A DNA stretch of 64,000 nt, taken from assembly GCA_016946835.1 (NCBI GenBank), contig JACVTC010000036.1:1-64000 (forward strand), written 5' to 3'. The notes below the pieces were generated by a model. The model was not told where the DNA came from and made no database searches. It was given only the letters and a program-made list of their open reading frames with translations. Origin of the DNA: Neocallimastix lanati (nom. inval.) (Eukaryota; Neocallimastigomycota; Neocallimastigomycetes; Neocallimastigales; Neocallimastigaceae). Shown here in pieces: positions 48,960 through 63,100 of the stretch. The position numbers and the translations under genes are program-made. Each line of letters begins with the position of its first letter. Positions within the stretch are counted from its first letter, which is position 1.

Positions 48960-50790
48960 TCTATGGTATATGGATTCCGTTTTAAAGGTAATAAATAGAG
49001 AAAATGAAGACCATTTCATCATTAAAATGCTTCTTCAGTCAGTATAATTCATTAATAATTTAACTATTTCAAGTATTTTTTTTATAATTTATGACATGAT
49101 AATGTATATTACCACTATTATTCAAAAAGATCTTATTTGTATTGATTTAATCCGTTACTAATTTAAATATTCTGAAGTCACTTTTTTAGAAAGATATCAA
49201 TAAATTGATTTTTTTCCACTCATTTTTTTTTTTTTTTTTTTTTTTTACATAATTGAATAATAATTTTAAATTTTAATATCATTATTTTTAATGTGGTATA
49301 AAATTCAATTCACTATTACTTTTTTATTTAATTCTATAACTACTAATTATTAAAATTGAGATATTTATAAATATAATTTGCTATATAAGCTTTATATAAA
49401 AGTCAATTTTAGATTATTATAAAAAAATGTATATATATATTTCGGAAATTTATGTAAACTTTATTTTATATTTTTTATAAGAAGTTTGTTAGAAATAAAG
49501 TTCATAAAATACTTATATTAATTAATATTTATTATATTATTATAGTCATAATAAATGTAAAAATATTAGTGGTTTGATAAACTCATACATTGTATTTTAT
49601 ATATATGTATTATATAAATTTATTATATATAAATTTATTGTTCATGTAATGTTTAAATAAAATGTCTCCTTTTAAAATAAAATAAAAACTGTTTGAAATT
49701 TTAAGATTACTACAAATAATAAAAAAGTTTATTTAAAAAAAAAAAAAAAAAAACTTTTACACATCAATGTCATTTCTAATCAAAATTCAAATTAATTTTA
49801 AAACATGAAATAAAAAATGAACAAATACCTATAAATTTTGATAAATTTTTTATTATTTCCATATAATTCATCACTATCTATTCATAATTGCACTTTCAAT
49901 ATTATTATAAGAAGTACCACAAAAAAGTGGAAACCAATTCCCTGTCCTCCATTTATTTCCAACAAAATACTATTTCTGTTAGCATAATCTATTAATAGTT
50001 TAACCATTTTAGGGTCATTTTGATAATAAGTAGCAATATAAAGTAGATCACATAGTTCATTAATATTTAAAATAATATAATTTTTATTGATATAATCCAT
50101 TACTAATTCAACAATTTCAAAGTCTTTTTTATAAAGGGCATCTTCAATTCTATAATTTTATTCATTTTTTCTTAACGCAATTTCAAAAAAATATTATTTT
50201 TATTTTAGTAATTGATTAATAATTTAATTTCTTCAATACTAGCTACTTTAACGGCATATATAGAGTCCAACCATTATATGCTTTTTCATTTAATTCTAAA
50301 ACAATATTATTTTTATTAGCATAATCTATTATTAATTTGACTTTCTCTTTATTCACCAAGAACATATAATAATGGTGAAAAGCCGTTGGTACCTTTTTTG
50401 TTGATATCTAAAGTAACATTATGTTTATAGGCATAATCTATGAAAAATTTAAATATATCATAACTATATTTTGAGCAGGAAATTAAAAATGGAGAACTTC
50501 CATATATATTTTTATTATTTATATTTAAATTAACATTGTTTTCAATGGAATAATTTATTAATAACTTAATTATTTCATTATTTCCCGTCAAAGTAGTTTT
50601 AAAAGAGGAAAATATCTATTTTTATCTTTTTTCATTAACATTTAAAATAATATTTGTTTCATTGGAATTGTTTAAATTTTTTTTTTTTTTTTTTTTTTTA
50701 CTTTATCCAATATTTATAATTTTTATGGCATAGTTAAGTTCTATAATTTCATTAGATAACTTTATTTTTGATCACTTTTGTTTTTAAATT
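48960..50790 (-). pseudogene. Decayed ankyrin-repeat gene
   Basis: On the minus strand, ankyrin-type units recur but are split by frameshifts and stops. The clearest are 50349-50591 (EIIKLLINYSIENN, then NIYGSSPFLISCSKYSYDIF, FFIDYAYKHNVTLDINKKGT) and 49882-50100 (DPKMVKLLIDYANRNSILLEI). More degenerate units continue to about 48960 (EIVKLLMNY). The pattern IVKLLIDYA(N)xNxIxLxIN with a spacing of about 35-37 residues matches the large ankyrin family I associate with anaerobic gut fungi. Ankyrin repeats mediate protein binding. With several breaks and no intact start, this copy is not functional as read. Confidence 0.75.
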
Positions 50791-50950
50791 AATTATTAAA
50801 AAATTTTTTTTGATAATATTAAAAAAAAAAAAAAAAAAAAAAAAAGAATTTGTTTGTTTTTATATTAGCTTCTTTAAATTAAAATGAATAAAAAAAAAAA
50901 AAAGATTAAAAAAATTGTTATAAATATATTAATTAATATACTATTATTTT

Positions 50951-50994
<44 letters not shown>

Positions 50995-51214
50995 TTAGAA
51001 TTAAAACTTTTTAGACCTTTATTAAAAATTTTATTTTATGTCATGTTTAGGTCTTTTTTTCTTTTTCCTTTTTTTTTTAAATAAAATAATTAGAAAAATT
51101 TTAATAATTACAAAATATTTGTCATTTTTATTTATTTATAAATATAAATAAATAAACAAACAAACAAACAAACAAACAAATAAATAAATAAATAAAATAA
51201 ATAAATAAATAAAA

Positions 51215-51249
<35 letters not shown>

Positions 51250-51506
51250 ATTTCTTTAATATATTATACTAATATATTATACTATGAATATATCCATAAT
51301 ATTAGCTATATCATATATCGATGATATTAGTTTATATATCATATATATATTATTATTAGCTATACTAATGATATATATTATTATTAGTTTGCACATATAT
51401 CTATGTTATATTATTGATATTATTATTATAGTTAGTTAATATATATCAACTATCAATACATGCTGATATTTAGATGCCTTAAATTGAGCATATATAACTG
51501 TATTGT

Positions 51507-51615
51507 AATCCTAGCTAGTTATTGTATTAACTAAGCATATATTGGTTAATTTAATCAAAGCATATTTGGCATATTAATAGTTTAACTAGCTTAATTATTC
51601 AAACTAGCTAGGATT
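51507..51615. repeat. 14-bp perfect inverted repeat, foldback
   Basis: AATCCTAGCTAGTT (51507-51520) and its exact reverse complement AACTAGCTAGGATT (51602-51615) flank about 80 bases. In such A/T-rich DNA a perfect 14-bp arm pair containing CTAG is notable; it could be the terminal repeats of a miniature foldback element. Confidence 0.7.
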
Positions 51616-51755
51616 AGCATAAACCATATATCACAAACAAATATCATCATATGAATAATATTGAACTAGTTTATTGTTAAAATATATATGTGTTATGTGT
51701 GTGTTTATGAGCTGATATTATGATAATATATTAGTTTGATAATAAATGTATATGT

Positions 51756-51870
51756 TGAATACAATAAAATAAATAGTAGAATATTAAATATAAAGTACAG
51801 ATTGAGTAAAATAAAATAAAATAAATAGTAGAATATTAGATATAAAGTACAGATTGAATACAAAACAATA
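51756..51870 (+). repeat. Tandem duplication, about 50-bp unit
   Basis: TAGTAGAATATTA.ATATAAAG then TACAGATTGA recurs at 51772-51813 and 51827-51857, with a third degenerate start after 51857. Confidence 0.8.
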
Positions 51871-52221
51871 CAATAAAATAGAATAGTAAATTTTAAAAAT
51901 ACATCATTACTTTATAAATATTCTTTACTCTTATTATTATTAAGTATTACACTTTTTCACTTGATATAATAACAATTTTTATTAATTGTAATTAAAATAA
52001 ATGTTAACAATTCAAAATAAATTAAAATAAAAATATTATTAATAGTTAAAATAATATAATATATATGATTATCCTATTTTTATTTTTAATTTTATTTTTT
52101 ATTTTATTTTTTTTTTTCATTAAATTTTTATTTAATTTATTATTTCTTTAATAGTATGTATCTAATTTTAAAAGATATTTGTTTTAATTATATTTTTTGT
52201 TTAAAATAAATAATTTAAAAT

Positions 52222-52930
52222 TTAATTAAATAATTCTGAAAGCAATCTAGTCATATCAGAATTAATAACAGAAAAAGTGCTACGAGCATGTTCAATTTCA
52301 GATATAATTGATTCATCATCACTTGAATTTTCAGACATTGTAATTGAGGATTCTGAAAAAGAGCTGTCTTCAGAACCTCTATTAGACGGTTCTTCACTAT
52401 ATTCGTCTTCTTCTGAATATGATTCATATTCATATTCATCACCTGATTCATTGATAACTCTTCTTGGCATCTTATTTAATTCTTTCTCATTATTTTCTAA
52501 ATCCTATGATTAATGTCAATATTAATATATTTATATATTTATATTAATTTATTAATTATTATTATTATTATTATTATTATTATTTTTTTATAAATTTATT
52601 AAAGTTGTATTAATTTGAAAATTGAATTATAATAATACATTAATAAAACCTAAAAAGTCAAACATGAAATCTTTTTGGCCAAAATTTGTTTCAATAACTG
52701 AATTATTATACATACCAACTGTTGGATAGAGAGGAATATCAATTGGGATTTTTTTTGATGCAATACCTAATATCTCTCCATTCTTTGTAAAGAATAATGT
52801 ACGCGATTTGAATATTAAACAACAACCAATAGTATCATTAATATTAACGTTTGATCCATAATTCTTTGTTTTACCATTAATATTTATTGATCCATTATTG
52901 AAATAACACCACATTTTTTTTGAACCTTAA

Positions 52931-52976
<46 letters not shown>

Positions 52977-53520
52977 GATATTATTATTATTAAGAAATAT
53001 TAAGTATTTTAATTTGAGTTAATAGATAACTAAATATTGTTTTATACCAGGTGGGATATTTTGATTTAAAGGTGCTTGTTTAGTACTTATACCAATTGAA
53101 GTTGAGTATCTCCTGTTGATAATGATTATAGTTAATAATATATATATATATATATAAATATTTTTTTTATTTCTAAAAAAAGTCAATATTAAAAAATAAC
53201 TTTTAATTATATGAATACCAGTCTTCGTCAAAATTTAATATTTTAATTTCATAGTAAAAGGCTGGAATATAAGTTGGTATTGGAACAGTACTTCTAATAG
53301 ATGACCATGAACACCCAAGTGTGCTATGCTTTTTATATTTTACAATCAAATTATTACTTGAAAGTTTCAAAGATGAATTTTTGTCATTTGGATTCCAGTG
53401 GAAATCTAATAATATAGACATAATTGAGTCTTTTGAAGTTGTTAAATCTGTATATATATGTATAATAAAAATCGTTAAAAATTTTTATTTATTATTTTAT
53501 ATAACTTTAATAAATAATTA

Positions 53521-53559
<39 letters not shown>

Positions 53560-54406
53560 AAATAATATGTACCACTTTCTAAATCATCTGAAAAATGTCA
53601 AAATAATAATTAAAGTTTTATGATAATAATATTAGTATTGAATATAATAAAATAAACTCATAAATAATATAGTATATTTCTATATTACTTATATTTCTAA
53701 TATATTTATTTATATTAATTGTATATTTTACCTTCAATAGTTTTTACAATATCTTTTATTATATATATATAAATATATTTAGTTGAAATAATAGACCTTG
53801 TTTATTTTTAGGTTTTAATAATTATAATATTATTACCTTCTAATTTTTTTAATTGTTCATAAGATTTTTTTGTTTGATCTGTTGGTATTTAATATTTTTA
53901 TTTTTATTTTTATTTTTATTTTTTTTTATTTTTTTTTTTTAAAAAGATAATTTTAATGAAACTTAATATCTTTTATAACAGCTTTTTTTTTTTTTTTTTT
54001 TATTTTTTTATTTTCGTTTTTGTTTGTAATTTTTTTTATTTCACTATTTTATTACTATTTCGATTTTCTAATTTCGATTTTTCGTTAATTTTTTATTTAT
54101 TCACTATTTATATTTATTTTTTATATTTTATTTCTATTTTTTTTTAATATATAATGTAAAATGATTGAAAATAATAATGATACCTTCGAAGTATGTAAAA
54201 TCATTTTTTAGTTGTATTTGAATTTCATCAGATTTTTGAATTATCCATGGTAAATCTTTCACAAAAAATTTACAATGCCATAAGTGTTCCTTTTAGTTTT
54301 TATTTAAATTTAATTAATTAAATTTTAATTGACTTAATTAAATTATAAATAAATAAATATATATATATATTTGAATATAATATAAAATTTCTATTTTTCT
54401 TTTTCT

Positions 54407-54438
<32 letters not shown>

Positions 54439-55291
54439 TTCTTTTTTTCTTCTTTTAATTTTTGTTATAAGTATTTAGTAATAAATATAATATTATACTT
54501 GAAAGTCTTTTCTCATAATTTTATCCATTGTACATCCATTTCCATTTAAATAATTAGGACATGCAATAAGTTTCAATTCACAAACATTTTCATGATGTTC
54601 TTTATCACCTAAATATCCTTTAAAATTACAACCTTTTAACTCACATGTATAAGGTTTCCATTCACAATTTTTTTCATGTTCTTCTTTATCTTTTGTTAAT
54701 CCAACATAATTACATTTTGGATATATACATTTATATGTCATATATTGACATGAATTTTTTAAATGATTTAATAATTTTCCTCTTTCTCCTAACCAATCGC
54801 ATCCTAATTCTTTTTGAGGACAACTAACTTTTAAAGTATTTATAATTTCTTCAATAATTTTATCTTCCAAAATATCCTTTTTCTCAAATTCTGTTTTACA
54901 CATAGGACAAGTTGCATTTGTTTTTAGCCATTCTAATATATGAACTTTACAGAAAATATGACCACATGGTAAACGAACGACTATTGGCATAGCCGGGTAA
55001 GTACAAATAGGACAACTTAATGTTTGAAGAGCTGGATGATCTTCATATTCCAAATCCATATACGAAATTGTAATTTCTGATTCATCTGTGGTTTCTATAT
55101 ATAGATTTTTTTTTTTTTTAAAAAAAAAAAAGATATTTCCATTTATTATTATATTAATATTTAATTTAAATAAAGTTTAGAGCTATAATGGTGTTTTTTA
55201 ATAGTATTTAAATCTTTAATGTAATTAATTATTATTATTATTTTTATTTATTTTTTTAATATATTAAAATTTTACCTTTATTAGATATCAT
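52222..55291 (-). CDS. RING / TRAF zinc-finger / SPRY protein, probable E3 ubiquitin ligase
   Basis: Ten-exon model, phase-consistent, 552 residues: 55276-55291, 54499-55094, 54184-54289, 53837-53878, 53732-53752, 53573-53587, 53219-53447, 53048-53112, 52639-52925, 52222-52503. RING at about 33-71 (SCPIC ... LPCGHIFC ... TCPMC) recruits the E2. TRAF-type zinc fingers follow at about 95-215 (CPQKELGCDWLGERGKLLNH, CIYPKCNYVGL, CELKGCNFKG, HLWHC). A short helical linker is split over three tiny exons (42, 21 and 15 bases). A SPRY domain covers about 290-455 (AFYYEIKILN, GIGCCLIF-like DTIGCCLIFKSRTLFFTKNG, LYPTVGMYN). The tail is acidic and Ser-rich. SPRY normally binds the substrate. The order RING-TRAF zf-SPRY is unusual to me. 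Confidence 0.88.
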
Positions 55292-57661
55292 TATTCTTTT
55301 TAATAGCAATGTTTTAATCCAATAATGTAGAAAAAAAAATAGTAATATGTTATGAAAATTATATATATGTATATTTGATTAATTGAAATAAACATAATTT
55401 TTTTTTTATTTTATTTTATTGATTAAGTATATAATTTTATTATAAAAACTTTAAAAAGTTATTAATTAAATATAATAATTTTCATTTATTTAATTTACTG
55501 TCTTTTTATTTATTTATATATATATGTAAAGAGTGATTTTACATAAATATATATTATAATTTATTTTTGAAATAAAGAATAATTTTTTTTGTATTACATT
55601 ACATTATTAAATAAATTATATAATATATAATATATTACAAGTAATAATTAGATTTTTCGCTTATTTATGAAATTAATAAAAATATAAATAAAAGAACTTA
55701 ATATATCAAAATTCATGTTTCAAATGTCTTTTTTTTTTTTTTTTTTTAAAAATAATGAGAATTTTTGATAATTAATATAAATGAAATTAATAAAGTAAGA
55801 TTGAAAGGGTCTTTTTTTTGTTTTTTTGTTTTGTTTTTTTTGTTTTGAAATGTTTATAATAGTAATAATGATTATTTATTGGAATATACCTTTTATTTAT
55901 GTCTTTTATTCATAATTATTATTTATTTAATATATGATAGGTTATTTATATAATATAATGATATTAATATAATTTTGTAATAATAAACCTAAAATTGTTA
56001 CCAGCTTATTTTTTTTACGAAGTATGACACTAAAATAAAAATATTCAGGTTCATTAGGAATAAATATTTATAGATCTTACTGATATATATATATCATTGT
56101 TTTAAAAAATTTATATGCAACGAGCCTCACCTCCAGATAATAAGATTTCTGTTTTAAGAGAATTCTTATTTCGGATTAGGGTTTGAATTGACTATCTAAA
56201 AGAAATTATGGTTTTCTCTTTCAGAGGCATTGGCCTTACTAGACTGTCTTACTACATTTTCAGTGTTGACACTCCCATTGTTTTATTAAATATTATTCAA
56301 TAATTATAAATTATTGTAATGTACAAACTTTAAATATATTTATTATTTTACTGTGATTATATTAATATCATATTATTTTTATTTTGTTTATATAATATTA
56401 ATAATTCTATAATTAATTTGATTATTATATAATGGTTAAGTCATATAATATGCATAAATTATATTTAGTAAATTTAGTACAAATTTAATATATATATATA
56501 TAATTTTTTTTCTCAGAATAAGTAGTTGCTTATAGATAAAAAAAAAAAACAACTTTCATTTAGATAAAAATTTTAATTATTATACTGTCTTAAAAATAAT
56601 GAGGTAAATGTTTTTTTTTTATATAAAAAAAATATTAGTATCTTCTATACCTTTCTATTTTAATATTATGGATTTCTTTTTCAAAATTTTATTTTTATGC
56701 TCAGATTTATTTAGTTAATTTTCAATTATATATTCATATATGTATTTTAAAAAAAAATAACTCTATATAAATAATAGTATAATATATATAATAGAGTTTA
56801 ATTTAGACATTAATAAAATATGAAAAATGATGATTTTTTTTTATATAGTTAAATATTATTATATATTATTATTATTATTTAATTTTAAAAATTTTATAGA
56901 ATTTTTTTTTTTTTGTTTTAAAAATATCATAAAAAAAAGTAAAAGAATACGAAATTACAAAATTATCTCATGTTGGTCATATGCAAGCAAAAAAATTTAA
57001 TATCTATTATTATAACAATTAAATAATTAAAGTATAAATAAAATATAAAAATTATTAATAAATTTATAGTCAATATAATGGTTCAATATTAAAAATATCC
57101 TATCCTATATGAAATATTCTATTTCTACATGTAATACATGGAAAAGTAATAAATTTATATAATAGCAAATACTTTTATTATAAGTAAATTTTAGTTTTAT
57201 TAAAATATAAGTAATTTTTTTTTATTTATTTTTCTATATAAATTTAATAAATTTAATTATTCAATATTTTTTCATAATAGTAAAAATATTTAATAAATTT
57301 TGTTATAATATTTCTATATTATAAAAAAATTTATTTAAAAAAACAGTTCATTTTTTTTTTATATATATAATATCTATATATTAGTAATAATATTTAATGG
57401 GAATAAATATAATTGTATTATTTTTCTTCCAAAATTTCTATTAATAAATGTAAGATTAATGTAAATGTATTTATATACAAAATTGGACCAATCATATCTT
57501 TAAATTGAAACCTATCTTATCAAATAATTTTACTGGAGTATAAAAGCAAAAATTGAAATTCCTAAATTTTTTTTTTAATTCTTAGTTTTTTAATATTTAG
57601 GGAAAATTTTAAAGTTTATTTGTGTATAAAAATAAAATTTTTTGTTGTTGTGGTGTTTTTT

Positions 57662-57695
<34 letters not shown>

Positions 57696-58330
57696 CTATT
57701 TTTAATAATAAATAATAATAATAGTAATATTATTATTATTTTTTTGGAATCTATAATTTTTTTTATTGTAAATTATTATATATTGTTATTTAATTAATAA
57801 AAGCGTTAATTAAATAATATTTATATTTATATCTATTTAAAGCTGTAATAATATTTATAATATTATCTTATTACACATATATGAAATCGATTAGTATAAG
57901 TAGATCATCAAAAAAAATTGATTATATAAAATTAATCTTTTAAAATAAATATATCTGTTTTTTATTAGATGAAAATTAATAGTAATATATAACAAATGAA
58001 TATTTAAATAAATTATAATAAAATAATAAAAAAATTTATATATATATATATAAACATCTTTTTATTATTATTATTTGATGATATAATAATAATAAAATAG
58101 ATAATTTATAAAAATTTTTAAATGAATTAAATTATAATAAAAATTTATTTATAATTTTAATTCTCTTACATTATATTAATAAAAAATTAAAGCAAAATTT
58201 TCAATAATTTATTTTATAAATTAATATTCTTTAATAGGAAATTTTATACTTAATATTTATAATAGATATAATAAATTCTAATATTTAATATTATATTATA
58301 CATTAGTAAATAATTGATTTATAATCCATC
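55292..58330. other. Intergenic region upstream of RPB1
   Basis: Mostly A/T-rich. It holds a dispersed repeat (56105-56280) and a promoter-like pair: ATTGGACCAAT (57482-57492), a perfect inverted CCAAT box, about 50 bases before TATAAAAG (57539-57546). These lie about 790 bases before the RPB1 start codon, so either a long leader or leader intron exists or they serve something else. Confidence 0.55.
56105..56280 (-). repeat. Dispersed repeat, copy 2
   Basis: The reverse complement aligns with 27989-28115 block by block (see that entry), with substitutions and small indels. It is in opposite orientation to copy 1, is distinctly GC-richer than its surroundings and has no ORF. Confidence 0.75.
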
Positions 58331-60062
58331 ATGTCTTTATACGGGTTTCCATATTCCTCGGCTCCTTTTAGGACAATACACCATATTCAATTTGGTATAT
58401 TGTCCCCTGAAGAAACGGTATATAATAGTTTTAAGAGAAAATTTATTACTTATTTTAATATATAATAAGAAATTTGATTAATATAAATTAGATTATGAAT
58501 ATAAATTTTAATGATGAAAAGATGAACAATAAATAGATATTAATAAAATAAATATAATAATACTTATAATAATAATGTTATTATTATTATTATTATATAT
58601 AAATATATATATATTTTTTTTCTTTGTAATTATATATATATATATTTTTACAAAAGAAAGCAATGTCTGTTGCGAAAATTGAATATCCAGAAACTATGGA
58701 AAATGATAAACCAAAGATTGGAGGTTTAAATGATCCAAGATTAGGAACAATAGATAGAAATTTCAAATGTCAAACCTGTGATTGTGATATGACAAATTGT
58801 ACAGGACATTTTGGACATATAGAATTAGCCAGACCTGTTTTCCATATTGGTATATTTTATTTTATCTTATTTTTAATTAATAATCATTTTTTTTTTTTTT
58901 ATTAAAGAGTTGTTATTATCAAATATTTTAATATGATTATAGTTATATGTTATAAAATAATATATTTTATGTTTTTTCATATTAATATATAAACATTTAA
59001 GGATTTAAAATGAAATTTAATATAGATAATCAAAATAATTAAATATTAAAATGAAAGATCAATAATTATAATAAAAGATTTTTTTAAAGGAATATTTTTA
59101 AATAATAATTAACAAATTAATTTATGAAAAATGAAATGTTTATTAGATTATATTATTAATTTTTGTATTGTATTATTATTATTATTATTATCAAAGATAT
59201 TAGTAAATTTAATTTAAACTTTTTTTTTTTATTTTTTATTTTTATTTTTTAAAAAAAAAAAATTAAAAAATATATCTATGCAATTCACATGAATTTTTTT
59301 TTAAATATTTTTATTTAATAAGTACTTCAAGTTTGAATAATTAAAATGGAATAAAACATAATAATAGACTATTATAATGATTGAATTTTCAATGATTATA
59401 TAAATAAAAAAATAATATACATTAGTTTTATAATTAAAAGATAGTTTATTAAAAAAGAGTAGTCAAATTATAAATTTTATATAAAAAATATATTCTAATA
59501 TGAGTATTAAATTTATATGTATTATTATTAAAATAAATATAATCATTAAATCGTTAGTATACTAATTTTTAATTATTAAATTAATATAGGTTTTTTACCA
59601 AAAATTAAAAAGATTTTAGAATGTGTATGTTTTCAATGTTCAAAATTAAAGGTGGATGAATCAAATGCCAAATTACTTCAAGCAAGACAAATTAAAGATG
59701 GTAAAAAACGTTTTCATGCAGTATGGTCATTATGTAAAGGTAAAACGACTTGTGAAAGTAGTGATGATATAGAAAATGAAAATGATGAAAAGAGACAAGG
59801 CCATAATGGTTGTGGTTCTAAACAACCAACAATTAGAAGAGAAGGTTTAGTTTTATATTATAAGTTTAATGAAAAAAGTAGTGAGGTTTGTATTATTATT
59901 GATATTTTTATAATAATTATTATTAGTTTTTTTTTTTTTTTTTATTTATTAAGAATTATTAGTTTTTTTTTTTTTTTATTTATTAAGAATTATTAGTTTT
60001 TTTTTTTTTTTTATTTATTAAGAATTATTAGTTTTTTTTTTTTTTATTTATTAAGAATTATT

Positions 60063-60100
<38 letters not shown>

Positions 60101-63100
60101 TTTATTTTTATTCGTTTATTTATTTATATTGATGATAGTAAAGGTTAAGAAATATTAATAATTATAAATATTGTATATTAAATATATATATATAATATTA
60201 TATTATATTAGGAGGGAATTGGACGTGATACAGGTAAACAAGTATTAACAGCAGAAAGAGTATTAAATATTTTTAAGAAGATTTCAGATGCAGATTGTAT
60301 AGATATGGGATTAAATCCAAACTGGGCCCGTCCAGAATGGATGTTAATTACTGTTTTACCAGTTCCACCACCAGCAGTTCGACCATCAATTAGTATGGGA
60401 GGTGCTGCTAGAGGTGAAGATGATCTTACACATAAACTTGGTGATATTATAAGAGCAAATATAAATTTAAGAAATCATGAAGCAGATGGAAGTCCTGCTC
60501 ACGTTGTAAATGAATATGAAGCTTTATTACAATTCCATGTTGCGACATTTATGGATAATGATACTGCAGGTATACCGCAAGCTATGCAAAAAAGTGGAAG
60601 ACCTTTAAAAGCAATTAGAGCTCGTTTAAAAGGTAAAGAAGGTAGAATTCGTGGTAATCTTATGGGTAAGCGTGTAGATTTTTCAGCACGTACTGTAATT
60701 ACTGGTGATCCAAATATTTCTATTGATCAAGTTGGTGTACCAAGAAGTATTGCAAGAAATTTAACATTCCCTGAAACAGTTACACCATTTAATATTGATG
60801 AACTTCAACAACTTGTAAATAATGGTCCAAATGAACATCCTGGTGCAAAGTACGTATTCAAAGATAATGGTGATAGAATCGATTTAAAATTTGCAAGAAG
60901 TGGTAGTGTTCATTTACAAGTAGGTTATAAAGTAGAACGTCATATTAATGATGGTGATTTGGTTATTTTCAATCGTCAACCTTCATTACACAAAATGAGT
61001 ATGATGGGTCACAAAATTAAGGTTATGCCATATTCTACTTTTCGTTTAAATTTATCTGTTACTTCTCCATATAATGCTGATTTTGATGGAGATGAAATGA
61101 ATTTACACGTTCCACAATCTTACGAAACAAAGGCCGAAGTTCAAGAAATCTGTATGGTACCTAAACAAATTGTATCTCCACAAGCAAATAAGCCAGTAAT
61201 GGGTATTGTACAAGATACTCTTTGTGGTATTAGAAAATTTACTAAGCGTGATTGTTTCTTAACCAGAGATTTTGTTATGAATATTATTATGTGGGTTCCA
61301 GATTGGGATGGTGTTGTTCCTCCTCCATGTATTCTTAAACCTATTCCATTATGGACAGGAAAACAAATTATGAGTTTAATTATTCCAAAAATTAATGTTA
61401 TTGGTTATCATTCAACACACCCTGATAATGAAGATACCGATATTTCTCCAGGAGATACAAAAGTTTTAATTGAAAATGGTGAACTTTTGGCTGGTATTTT
61501 ATGTAAGAAAACTGTAGGCTCTTCACAGAATGGTATTATTCATGTAGTTATGAATGAATATGGTCCAGAGACAGCTAAGTTATTCTTTAATGGTACACAG
61601 ACAGTAGTTAATTACTGGCTTCTTCAAAATGGTTTCAGTATTGGTATCGGTGATACTATTGCAGACAGAAATACTATGGAAACTATTAATAAAGCTATTG
61701 CAAGTGCAAAGCAGGCTGTAAATGAAGTTATTTTGCAGGCTCAACAATGTAAATTAGAATGCCAACCAGGTTTAACTATTCGTGAAACTTTTGAAAGTTT
61801 AGTTAACCGTCATTTAAATCAAGCTCGTGATTCTGCTGGTGCTTCTGCACAAAAAAGTTTACGTGAATATAATAATGTAAAGCAGATGGTTGTTTCAGGT
61901 AGTAAGGGTTCATTCATTAATATTTCTCAAATGACAGCCTGTGTAGGTCAACAAAATGTTGAAGGTAAACGTATTCCATTTGGTTTTAAATATAGAACAC
62001 TTCCTCACTTTACCAAAGATGATCAAAGTCCTGAATCTCGTGGTTTCGTAGAAAATTCATATCTTCGTGGTTTAACTCCACAAGAATTCTTCTTCCACGC
62101 TATGGGTGGTCGTGAAGGTTTAATTGATACTGCTGTAAAAACTGCTGAAACTGGTTATATTCAACGTCGTCTTATTAAATCATTGGAAGATGTATCTATT
62201 AAATATGATGGTACTGTACGTAATTCATTTGGTCATATTATTCAATTTTGTTATGGTGAAGATGGTATGGATGGTACGTCTGTCGAAAAGCAACAGTTAG
62301 AATCAATTAGAATGTCAGATGCTAAGTTTGAAAAATTCTATAAAATTGATCTTACTGATAAAGACTTTGGCTTAAAACCAAAAACTTTACAATTTAGTAT
62401 TTTAGAAGATTTAGCTCAACAAAGTAATGTTGTACAAGAAAAGTTAGATGAAGAATATAAAAGTTTACAAGAAGATAGAAAGTTATTCAGAGAATTTATT
62501 TTCAAAAATGGTGATAGTTCATGGCCACTTCCTGTTAATGTAAGACGTTTAATATGGAATGCTCAAAATATTTTCTCCATTAATAAGAGAAAAGAATCTG
62601 ATCTTCACCCATTATATATTTGTGAAAAACGTGACGAATTATTAAAGAAATTGGTTGTCGTAAGAGGTGATGATAAGTTAAGTAAGGAAGCTCAAATTAA
62701 CTCAACTATTAACTTCTTTGCTTTAATTAAAACTTGTTTATCTACTAAGAGAATTTTAGAACATTATCATTTGAATAAGGCTGCTTTTGATTGGTTAATC
62801 GGTGAAATTGAAGTTAGATTTAACCAAGCTCTAGTCCAACCAGGTGAAATGGTTGGTACTATTGCTGCTCAAAGTATTGGTGAACCAGCTACTCAAATGA
62901 CATTAAATACTTTCCACTATGCTGGTGTAAGTTCAAAGAATGTTACACTTGGTGTACCACGTTTGAAGGAATTAATTAATGTTGCAAAGAATATTAAGAC
63001 ACCATCTTTAACTGTTTATTTAACCGATGAATATAACAACAATATGGAACAAGCTAAGATTATTCAAACTGCATTAGAACATACTACATTGAAAAAAATT

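Larger units (their letters stand above)
50791..52221. other. Intergenic, repeat-rich
   Basis: Contains T- and A-runs, a (AAAC)n/(AAAT)n array at about 51140-51250, many TATA/ATTA-rich palindromic stretches at about 51260-51460, and two repeats listed separately. No gene is seen. Confidence 0.65.

Noticed and set aside
52627-52914. SPRY ORF ending GFINVLL
   Set aside because: GTATTA after codon AAT (52639) is the donor; exon 52222-52503 continues in phase with the acidic tail.
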